Assembly (NCBI GenBank): GCA_013288555.1
Contig: JABDBQ010000001.1
Location: forward strand, 29,910-93,909
Direction: 5' to 3'
From: Bacteroidota bacterium
Lineage (GTDB): Bacteria; Bacteroidota; Bacteroidia; CAILMK01
DNA length: 64,000 nt
Shown here: positions 56,680 to 64,000 of the stretch, piece by piece
Layout of the letters: every line of letters starts with the position of its first letter
Position numbering within the stretch: position 1 is the stretch's first letter
The notes under the pieces: generated by a model
What the model was told of the DNA's origin: nothing
Database searches by the model: none
The model's input: the letters and a program-made list of their open reading frames with translations, nothing else
Program-made: the position numbers and the translations under genes

Positions 56680-59600
56680 TTAGTGATAGATCGAATATAG
56701 TTGTACGATTTTCTTAACGATTAGTTTGTCATCCAATTGAAAGATAACAAAATACATGGCCGGTCGCGTATTCCATTTTGCAGCATCAAAATAGGTATTG
56801 TATTCCCCTTGTGAAAGCTGCTTATCCAGAAGAGTTCCTATTTGTCTGCCGATTTCATCGGTTAGGGATATTCTAACATGACCCGGGTTTACAAGGGTAT
56901 AGTTAATGTCAGTCTGTAATTCAAAGGGGTTTGGAAAGATATTCAAGGCAAATTTTTCATTTATGACAACCTGGTACAGTTCAGTTTCTGTGCAAAATCC
57001 TGGCAAGGAAACGGTAAGAACCACATTGTATTTTCCGTTTTTGGAATATGTATGTAAAACATTGAATCCGGATGAGGTATCAGCATTTCCGCTTAAAGAA
57101 TCCCCAAAAACCCAGTGGTATTGCCAATACCATTCGTTAGGATTTTTTACCACAAACTGATATTCAAATCCATTGATGTTTTTTACATCAAAATTGACAT
57201 TTGGCTTCGGAACAACATTAATGAGAACGCTGTCAGAAGAGCTACAGCCGGTCGAGCTGATAGTCTCTTTCAGATAGTATTCCGTTGTTACTTTAGGGCT
57301 GTCAATAGGATTACTGATAGTGGAGCTAAACCCAGGTGGATTTGAGGCCCAGGCATAAAGATGTCCTGGTTTAGAAGAATCGCCAAGCAGGATACCGGTG
57401 CCAGAACATAAATTTTCGGGCTTGCCAGCGAAGGGAAAGGGTATTGGATTTACTTTGATAATAACCGAATCAAAATCAGTGCATCCCACTGAACTGGTAA
57501 CTGTTAGCAAATATGAAGTCGTGCTATCAGGTGATACAACAAGAACAGGTTTTGAAGAAGTAAAGCCTGGAGGGTTTGATATCCAGGCATAATTGTTTCC
57601 TGCAACAGCATGAGAACCGATAACTACAGAATCACCATAGCAAATAGTTTGATTAGGTCCGGGATCAGCAACTGGCGCATGTGCAATTCCGACAAAAATA
57701 TTTGCTGAATTTTTATTGACACATCCGGTGACAGTATCTTTTACGCTCAAATGATAAACTGTACTATTCAAGGGGTTCACGACAGGATCAGGTAAGGTTG
57801 AACTAAACCCCGTTGGTATCGAAGTCCAGGAATAACTAATATGAGGAGCGCCATTTGCTCCTATTTTAATATGGGTCCCAAGGCATATCTGATAATTACT
57901 TTGACCCGTATTTGCATTCGGGAGTGGATTTACCGTAATAATTACACTATGCGTATTGGTACATCCGGTAGTCGTGTCTTTTTCTGATAGGGTATAGGTT
58001 GTTGAAGATTGAGGGTTAACAACAGGATTAGAAATAGTGGAATTAAATCCGTTTGGGTTTGAAGTCCAGTCATAAGTATCTCCCTTTACGGCAAGATCAC
58101 CTATTGTAACGCTGTCGCCAAAACAGATGGATTTATTTGGTCCCGTTACTGCAAATGGCAATGGATTCACTTTTACCGTAATGGAATCCCTATTGCTGCA
58201 TCCGGTTGCATTTACAGTGATATAATATTTTGTAGTAGTTGAAGGGTTTACATTGGGATTAGAAACTGTTGAACTAAAACCATTTGGATATGAGGACCAT
58301 AGGTATGAATATCCGCTTTTTGCCGTACCGCCAATCGAGATATTTGTATTGGCGCAAATAATAGTATCAGCCCCGATATTAATTACAGGCGGTGGAATCA
58401 GAGTCACAAATATGATAGAAGTATCATTTTCAGGAACTGAATCTTTCGTTCCATTAGGTCTTGAAGTCCAGCATTTGATTTTATTTGTCCCGACGGATAG
58501 CAAAATTATACCGGTTTTAACAACTACCGTACTTTCGGAAGCTAAAGATCCACTCCAATGAAAAGGATGCTGAATAATACCGTTTACCGATATATTGATG
58601 GTAACTGAATCAAGTTTGATATGACTGAAATTTTTGAGGCTCACCACAAGCTGTTGAGAATCTTTACAAACACTACCGAAGGGAGTGAAAATTGAATCAA
58701 TCCCGGCATCGTTCCCGGGAAAACTGAATTTAGCTAAAAAGGCACTTGGAGTATGATACCCTGCACTTGAAGTTTGGTATGCGCCGCTCGTTGCCATTCC
58801 TGAGCCGCTACAGGTGTTGCCAGTTAGAAATACATGCCCTGAACTATCTACAGCCACCCCGGATCCACCATCACAGTCACTGGTATTACTGCCTGCAAAA
58901 TGTGTAGCCCATTTAATGTCTCCGTTACTATTGAATTGTGCAAGGAATGCGTCTTCACTTCCAACCCTTGAAACTTGATAACCATCACTGGTCGCGATCC
59001 CTGTGGAACTATAAGTCTGGCCTGCTATATACACATCCTGTGCTTCATCCACGGTAATACCATTAGCTACATCCTGTCCATTCCCTCCAAAATATGTAGC
59101 CCATTGAATGCCGCCGTTCATATCAAATTTAGCAAGGAATGCATCTCCAGCGCCACCATAAAATGCTTGATAGGAGCTGTTTACGGCAATACCTGTATCA
59201 CTATTCGTTAATCCTGTCATATATACATTTCCGGAAGCATCTGCCGCAACTTCAAAACCAAGGTCCTGAGCACTGCCTCCAAAATAGGTAGCCCATTGCA
59301 GCCCACCACCAGAACTAAATTTGGCAAGAAATGCATCCTCGTCATACCCTTTTACCGTTTGATAGGCTCCAAAGGTCGCCACTCCCGTATCGCTCCCGGT
59401 TCCGCCTGTAAGAAACACATTTCCGAAATGATCTGTAGTTACACCATATCCGCGGTCCTTGCCACCGCCAAAATAGGTAGCCCATTTAATGGTACCCGTT
59501 CCACTGAATTTAGCAAGAAAAGCATAAGCGGTGCCATAAGCCGAACTGAATTTGGATTGGTAAGCCCCTTTAGTCGCAATACCTGAGGATTGAGTCGCGC

Positions 59601-60915
59601 CTGAAATATATACATCCCCTGCAGCGTCTGTTGCAACCCCTTGTCCTTCGTCAAAGCGTCCGCCGCCAAAATAGGTCGCCCATTTTATGGCTCCGCTGCT
59701 ATCAAATTTTGCCAAAAAAACATATTCAATTATTCCATTACCCTTTGCGAATGATGTCTGATAAGCACCTGTTGTAGCTATTCCAGAATTACTGCTTGTT
59801 GTCCCAGAAATATATATGTTACCTGACAAGTCAGTTGCAACAGCATTGCCATAATCATCGCCGCTACCACCGTAATAAGTGGCCCATATCCGCATACCTT
59901 TGCTGTTGAATTTAGCTATATATGCATCATAACCATTATTTCCTCCTGCAAAGGAGGTTTGATAAGCTCCATTTGTTGCAATTCCTGAAGAACTGGCAGT
60001 AACCCCTGTAATATATTCATTTCCAAAAGTATCAGTTGCGACTCCATAGCTGGAAGAATAGTCGCCGGAATAATATGTGGCCCATTCCAGCGTGGGGTCA
60101 ATGACTAAAGGTTTGGTTTTGTCGTATGTGCCGATTTTGAAGGTAATTTTGTTTTCGGTTTTAATAAAATCGCTTCCAACAATATTTTCCCCTTGAAAAC
60201 TAACTGGTTTGCTCTCGATCATTTTTCCTAACGAACAGGAATATTCAATTCCGGAATTTTTTAATTTTTTAATATTTTCAAGTCCATTCCATTGCATCTG
60301 TATGTCACTCACTTTGCCTCCAGGATGCACTATAAATTCATATTTCATTCCATTTGCCTGGGCATGAAGAACCATATCCATATAAGGATAAACATCTTTG
60401 TAAGTGATGGTTTTGTAAGTGCGGACATTGGTAATTCCAGAATCAGCATTTCCTGTGGTGTAGTAGTTTTCGTAATATTCCTGTTTGTCTGAGGCGATGA
60501 TTTGGGCGGCGGGGTTGGAGTTGATAAGGATGAGATCGGTCCTATTAATAGTGGTTTTTGAAGATTTGGAATTTTGGTGCTTTAAAGAATTGAATCCCCC
60601 TCCCGAAGAAGTCGGGACAGGTACCCCCCTAATAAAAGGGGATTCCGTTTCTATCCCAGTTGCCTCGGAAATATCATTTTCGGTATTCTCAGTTTTAGTA
60701 AACACAAAACTGATTTTTCCGGGTTGACAATAAAGATAAACACCACCCTGATGACCATAAAACTGAGTTTTTGATGATTTAACTTGTCCTTTGTTTTCTA
60801 CAAAATTCCAATTCGTATTGTTCAGCAAATCCTTTTCATGGGCTGGAACCCCCGCATATAATTTATAGCAGGAAAGAACAAACAATAGAAGCAGAATGAT
60901 GATGCCCCGGTTCAT
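56680..60915 (-). CDS. Giant T9SS protein: seven SBBP blades, five Ig-like repeats, type A sorting domain
   Basis: 1411 residues. Signal peptide MNRGIIILLLLFVLSCYKLY, cleaved near AGVPA. The same N-terminal domain as the 1565-residue paralogue follows (WNFVENKGQ, YLYCQPGKISFVF). Seven blades with W.TY(Y/F)GG cores follow, then a CARDB-like module, five Ig-like repeats (YLWSSYPNGF to YAWASNPPGF), a PKD domain (YHWVFGDS) and a type A sorting domain (NIFPNPFELQTDINY). The sorting domain closely resembles that of the 926-residue protein at 6186-8966. An in-frame 54-bp palindromic element lies at 60592-60645. A 140-base stretch is identical to the next gene. Large surface or gliding-related protein, ligand unknown. 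Confidence 0.88.
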   Translation of the reverse strand: MNRGIIILLLLFVLSCYKLYAGVPAHEKDLLNNTNWNFVENKGQVKSSKTQFYGHQGGVYLYCQPGKISFVFTKTENTENDISEATGIETESPFIRGVPVPTSSGGGFNSLKHQNSKSSKTTINRTDLILINSNPAAQIIASDKQEYYENYYTTGNADSGITNVRTYKTITYKDVYPYMDMVLHAQANGMKYEFIVHPGGKVSDIQMQWNGLENIKKLKNSGIEYSCSLGKMIESKPVSFQGENIVGSDFIKTENKITFKIGTYDKTKPLVIDPTLEWATYYSGDYSSSYGVATDTFGNEYITGVTASSSGIATNGAYQTSFAGGNNGYDAYIAKFNSKGMRIWATYYGGSGDDYGNAVATDLSGNIYISGTTSSNSGIATTGAYQTSFAKGNGIIEYVFLAKFDSSGAIKWATYFGGGRFDEGQGVATDAAGDVYISGATQSSGIATKGAYQSKFSSAYGTAYAFLAKFSGTGTIKWATYFGGGKDRGYGVTTDHFGNVFLTGGTGSDTGVATFGAYQTVKGYDEDAFLAKFSSGGGLQWATYFGGSAQDLGFEVAADASGNVYMTGLTNSDTGIAVNSSYQAFYGGAGDAFLAKFDMNGGIQWATYFGGNGQDVANGITVDEAQDVYIAGQTYSSTGIATSDGYQVSRVGSEDAFLAQFNSNGDIKWATHFAGSNTSDCDGGSGVAVDSSGHVFLTGNTCSGSGMATSGAYQTSSAGYHTPSAFLAKFSFPGNDAGIDSIFTPFGSVCKDSQQLVVSLKNFSHIKLDSVTINISVNGIIQHPFHWSGSLASESTVVVKTGIILLSVGTNKIKCWTSRPNGTKDSVPENDTSIIFVTLIPPPVINIGADTIICANTNISIGGTAKSGYSYLWSSYPNGFSSTVSNPNVNPSTTTKYYITVNATGCSNRDSITVKVNPLPFAVTGPNKSICFGDSVTIGDLAVKGDTYDWTSNPNGFNSTISNPVVNPQSSTTYTLSEKDTTTGCTNTHSVIITVNPLPNANTGQSNYQICLGTHIKIGANGAPHISYSWTSIPTGFSSTLPDPVVNPLNSTVYHLSVKDTVTGCVNKNSANIFVGIAHAPVADPGPNQTICYGDSVVIGSHAVAGNNYAWISNPPGFTSSKPVLVVSPDSTTSYLLTVTSSVGCTDFDSVIIKVNPIPFPFAGKPENLCSGTGILLGDSSKPGHLYAWASNPPGFSSTISNPIDSPKVTTEYYLKETISSTGCSSSDSVLINVVPKPNVNFDVKNINGFEYQFVVKNPNEWYWQYHWVFGDSLSGNADTSSGFNVLHTYSKNGKYNVVLTVSLPGFCTETELYQVVINEKFALNIFPNPFELQTDINYTLVNPGHVRISLTDEIGRQIGTLLDKQLSQGEYNTYFDAAKWNTRPAMYFVIFQLDDKLIVKKIVQLYSIYH
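60239..60378. repeat. 140-bp block identical to 63861-64000
   Basis: The two copies are identical over all 140 bases visible, up to the right edge of the window. The block encodes part of the N-terminal domain (MVLHAQANGMKYEFIVHPGG and following). Flanking coding sequence is diverged, so the identity is more than family resemblance. Confidence 0.9.
60592..60645. repeat. 54-bp palindromic element in frame within a giant gene
   Basis: Ends GAATCCCC and GGGGATTC with an inner stem TCCCGA / TCGGGA. It is translated as the linker ESPFIRGVPVPTSSGGGFN (18 codons) of the 1411-residue protein, without breaking the frame. The 1565-residue paralogue lacks a similar linker. Its TCGGGACAGG text is also seen in the spacer at 2107-2116. 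Confidence 0.75.
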
Positions 60916-60994
60916 TTCTTGTCCAGATGGAATTTAATCAAATAGTCATTTTGCGGTAATTTCTATCGCAATAATATATAATGTACCTTCTTAC

Positions 60995-63900
60995 CTATCT
61001 CAACAGCGTCACATTGCCGTTAATATAATGATATCGTCCTGTAACATCTATGATTTCAAATGCATAAATATAGACTCCTTCCGGAACTTTTTCGCCTTTG
61101 AAAGTGCCATCCCATCCTGCTTCGCCGGGTCCAGTTTGTGCAAGCAGGTTTACCGAAGGTGAGGTATATAAATGTTCGCCCCAACAGTTGTAAATATTAT
61201 AGGAATAACTGCTTATTCCGACTCCTTTTAGAATAAATAAATCATTCACGCCATCTCCATTGGGGCTGAAAGCATCTGGGATATAGATGGTTATCTGATT
61301 GCCGATTATTTTAATAAGCCCATAAGCTGTATCATTTGGGCATTGGTTCAATCCGTAAGCGATAAGCATTATTTTATATTCACCTGAATCTGTATAAATA
61401 TGATCAGGAGAAATGATATCGCTTGTGTCATTGGCATCAAATTTCCATAAATACCTGGCTGCATTAGATGACTGGTTCTGGAAACTGATATCCTGATTGA
61501 TCTTTATGAGCTGTATGGGCACATAAACAAATGCCGCTTTGGCGGGAGGAATTACCGTAACATACACGCTATCAATGGCATTAGTAGGGGAGCAGTTATC
61601 ACTTAAAATGACCTGGTGCCAGCCGCTTTTGTAGGCTTTTTCAATGAGAGAATCTCCTGTCAACTTATCATCGACCCATTGATATTGATAATGCAAACTA
61701 TCACCGCCGCTGCTTTTGGCTGATAAAATAACCTTTTGCCCATAACAAACCCTAGCCGGATCAGCAATAGCTTTTACCTTAAGTTTTGGCCTTACTTTCA
61801 GCAGTACAGGACTGCTGTCCTGGCAGCCATGGGCGTTGCTCACAACAAGCATATAATGTTCTGTATTTGGCAGGGTGGCAATGGCGTGTGGATCCGTGGC
61901 AGATGAAAGATAAATGGCAGGGTGCCATAAATAGGTTATCCCACCCGAGCCCTGCATGGTATAGACCTCATCAAAGCAAAGCGTGGTATCGGGACCGGCG
62001 GAGGCATTAGGTAGATAAAATGATTTAACACTGATTGAGGCAGTGTCATTATTTGGAAACGAATCGGTAATACCGTTTGGCAATGATGACCATGACTTTA
62101 CCAAATCCGTCCCCGAAGGAAAAAAATAATTACCTAAGCTTATGGTTACGACGCTATCAGACAATAATTTGCCTGACCATTTGTAAGGCTTTTGTACGTT
62201 GCCATTTATTGACAACCCGATGGTGGCAGAATCCAGATCTTTGGAGCCAAAATTTTTGAGCTGAACTTTTACGATTTGAGAATCCGGGCAAAAGCTGTCC
62301 TGCAAAGACGGAATTGAAGTGATTCCGGCATCGGTATTATTTATATTACCAAATTTGGCAAGAAAGGCATCCTCATTCCCAGCATAGCTTGTCTGGTATG
62401 CACCAAAACTAGCTATGCCATTGCTGCTTGCTGTCTGGCCTGCAACATATATATTTCCTGACGCATCCATGCTGACACCTTCAGCGGATTCACCTCCTCC
62501 TCCATAATATGTAGCCCACAATCTGCTTCCTGTATTGTTGAATTTTACCAGGAAAGCATCCTGAGAACCTGCCAAAGAAGTCTGATAGGCATCAGTAGTT
62601 GCAATTCCAGTGCTGCTTGACGTAGTACCTGCCATATATATATTGCTGTTCGCGTCAATACTTACACCATTTCCATTATCGGTTCCCTTCCCGCCATAGA
62701 AGGTAGCCCAGTTAAGGCTGCCGGAACTGCTGAATTTTGCCAGGAAAGCATCCTGGCCTCCACCAACCGATGTCTGGTACGCCCCTGAAGTGATGATATT
62801 GCCACCTACTGTCCATCCTGTCATATATACATTCCCTGTAGCATCGGTACATACTCCGTTTCCCCTGGCGCCACTGGTACTAAAGGTTCCATTATTATAA
62901 GTTCCTCCGTAATATGTTGCCCATGCCAGTTTGCCTGCACCACTGAATTTGGCCAGGAAAGCATCCACACGGCTTGAATAGGTTTTATACGCACCAGCAG
63001 TAGCAATTCCATTAGAGCTGTATGTAATTCCTGTCAAATAAACATTGCCGGATTTGTCAACCGTTACACCGTTGCCCCCATCCTGGTCATTTCCTCCAAA
63101 ATATGTAGCCCACAAAAGACTACCTGAACCACTGAACTTTGCCAGAAATGCATCGGATGGGCCTCCTCCATAACTTGTCTGATATGCTCCTGTAGTTGCA
63201 GTACCATTTATAGTGTGTGTTGTCCCTGTCATATACACCTCACCTGACGCGTCCGTGGTTAGGCTCGTTCCTCCATCGCTTTCTCCATAATATGTGGCCC
63301 AGGTTAAGCTGCCAGTACTGCTGAACTTAGACAAAAAACCATTACTGCCGCCTGGTATGAAATAAGTACGATATGCACCCGAAGTGGCTATACCATTGTA
63401 GCTGTCTGTTGAACCTGTAATATACACATTGCCGCTGATATCTGCATTTACAGCATATCCATAATCATGATAAATGCCGCCATAATAGGTAGTCCAGATA
63501 AGGTTGCCGGAACTACTGAATTTAGCTAAAAATGCATCGTCCCAACCTTGAAAAGAACTTTGATATGCCCCGGAAGTTGCTATATTATTTCCACTTGTTG
63601 TATAGCCTGTAATATATGCATTACCAGAGGCATATGTACTTACACCTAATGCAATGTCGGTTCCACTGCCACCAAAATATGTACCCCAAACCAGTGTCGG
63701 GTCTATCACTAATGTTTTGGTTTTGTCATACTTCCCAATTTTAAATCCTATTCGATTGTTGTTTTTAGTAAACATACTTGGAACGGGATATTTGGCATCT
63801 GAAAGGGATGTTGCTGCGTAGCTGACAGGTGCAGATTCATTCATTTTCCCTGAAGCCAAAGAATATTCAATTCCGGAATTTTTTAATTTTTTAATATTTT

Positions 63901-64000
63901 CAAGTCCATTCCATTGCATCTGTATGTCACTCACTTTGCCTCCAGGATGCACTATAAATTCATATTTCATTCCATTTGCCTGGGCATGAAGAACCATATC
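60995..64000 (-). CDS. Giant T9SS protein with type B sorting domain (5' end beyond window)
   Basis: At least 1000 residues, with the start lying right of base 64000. The visible part opens in the N-terminal domain (MVLHAQANGMKYEF) and has seven SBBP blades (W.TYYGG or variants), a CARDB-like module and two Ig-like/PKD-like modules (CFDEVYTMQGSGGITYLWHP, CYGQKVILSAKSSGGDSL). A further PKD-type module (ARYLWKFDAND) and a type B (gliding-motility-associated) sorting domain follow: YIPDAFSPNGDGVNDLF, YNCWGEHLY, AGWDGTFKGEKVPEGVYIYA. It differs from the neighbouring gene mainly in its C-terminal half. Surface location through T9SS is expected, and function unknown. Confidence 0.85.
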   Translation of the reverse strand, partial: DMVLHAQANGMKYEFIVHPGGKVSDIQMQWNGLENIKKLKNSGIEYSLASGKMNESAPVSYAATSLSDAKYPVPSMFTKNNNRIGFKIGKYDKTKTLVIDPTLVWGTYFGGSGTDIALGVSTYASGNAYITGYTTSGNNIATSGAYQSSFQGWDDAFLAKFSSSGNLIWTTYYGGIYHDYGYAVNADISGNVYITGSTDSYNGIATSGAYRTYFIPGGSNGFLSKFSSTGSLTWATYYGESDGGTSLTTDASGEVYMTGTTHTINGTATTGAYQTSYGGGPSDAFLAKFSGSGSLLWATYFGGNDQDGGNGVTVDKSGNVYLTGITYSSNGIATAGAYKTYSSRVDAFLAKFSGAGKLAWATYYGGTYNNGTFSTSGARGNGVCTDATGNVYMTGWTVGGNIITSGAYQTSVGGGQDAFLAKFSSSGSLNWATFYGGKGTDNGNGVSIDANSNIYMAGTTSSSTGIATTDAYQTSLAGSQDAFLVKFNNTGSRLWATYYGGGGESAEGVSMDASGNIYVAGQTASSNGIASFGAYQTSYAGNEDAFLAKFGNINNTDAGITSIPSLQDSFCPDSQIVKVQLKNFGSKDLDSATIGLSINGNVQKPYKWSGKLLSDSVVTISLGNYFFPSGTDLVKSWSSLPNGITDSFPNNDTASISVKSFYLPNASAGPDTTLCFDEVYTMQGSGGITYLWHPAIYLSSATDPHAIATLPNTEHYMLVVSNAHGCQDSSPVLLKVRPKLKVKAIADPARVCYGQKVILSAKSSGGDSLHYQYQWVDDKLTGDSLIEKAYKSGWHQVILSDNCSPTNAIDSVYVTVIPPAKAAFVYVPIQLIKINQDISFQNQSSNAARYLWKFDANDTSDIISPDHIYTDSGEYKIMLIAYGLNQCPNDTAYGLIKIIGNQITIYIPDAFSPNGDGVNDLFILKGVGISSYSYNIYNCWGEHLYTSPSVNLLAQTGPGEAGWDGTFKGEKVPEGVYIYAFEIIDVTGRYHYINGNVTLLR

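Noticed and set aside
57115..57345. Frames antisense to the giant T9SS genes (several in 14-18 kb and 56-64 kb)
   Set aside because: They are shadows of long, well-supported minus-strand genes and show no domain of their own.

Overview
The window reads as a chromosome segment of an AT-rich Bacteroidota bacterium. The support is many secreted proteins ending in type IX secretion (T9SS) sorting domains, of both type A (PNP...G.Y) and type B (gliding-motility style). Other Bacteroidota signs are SBBP beta-propeller and PKD modules, a BBP2-like porin, a long PurF, -7 boxes of the form TAnnTTTG, and palindromic repeats typical of the phylum. No plasmid, phage or CRISPR signature was seen. One tRNA gene (Ser, UGA) is present.

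Layout. 1-2041 (minus): cytochrome c maturation genes ccmB-ccmC-ccmD-like-ccmE (System I), continuing off the left edge. 2042-2723: gene-free, decayed repeat sequence. 2724-8966: two divergent T9SS surface proteins, with a small REP-associated tyrosine transposase (RAYT) element between them. The element has perfect 47-bp inverted ends and sits between two orphan sorting-domain fragments. 9081-13902 (plus): a polytopic GT-C-like protein, a TauE/SafE permease, rfbA and a PfkB kinase, with an array of palindromic repeats before the kinase. 13980-18677 (minus): a giant T9SS protein. 18803-23658 (plus): purB, a seven-haem cytochrome/TPR lipoprotein, a thioesterase and a YihY-family protein. 23777-27251: a LamG T9SS protein, an FGE-like lipoprotein, tRNA-Ser, a DinB protein and an unknown membrane protein. 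27578-32583 (plus): an MgtC/DUF4010 protein, then a DGPF / ECF42 sigma / DoxX / AhpD-like / DoxX cluster. 32704-35138 (minus): an ammonium channel and a porin. 35377-38046 (plus): sixA, yicC, gmk, nadD. 38068-47049 (minus): three tandem copies of an overlapping pair of beta-propeller lipoproteins (called B then A here) plus one T9SS protein. 47150-50501 (plus): a GNAT acetyltransferase and a GT-C/TPR membrane protein. 50626-55693 (minus): korB, korA, purF. 55791-55993: a palindromic repeat array. 56073-64000 (minus): a DUF4920-like lipoprotein and two more giant SBBP proteins, the last running off the right edge.

How the parts fit. The Ccm proteins would mature c-type cytochromes such as the seven-haem lipoprotein. 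PurB, PurF, Gmk and NadD are ordinary nucleotide and cofactor housekeeping. KorAB suggests ferredoxin-linked oxoacid metabolism. Much of the rest is cell-surface material: seven T9SS cargo proteins and six paired propeller lipoproteins.

The most unusual items are the triplicated lipoprotein gene pair, one copy of which has its signal peptide thrown out of frame by a nine-base homopolymer; the RAYT element between two T9SS sorting-domain remnants; palindromes lying inside or at the start of T9SS coding regions; and a 140-bp identical block shared by two otherwise diverged giant surface proteins. All assignments are from reading the sequence, and no database search was run.
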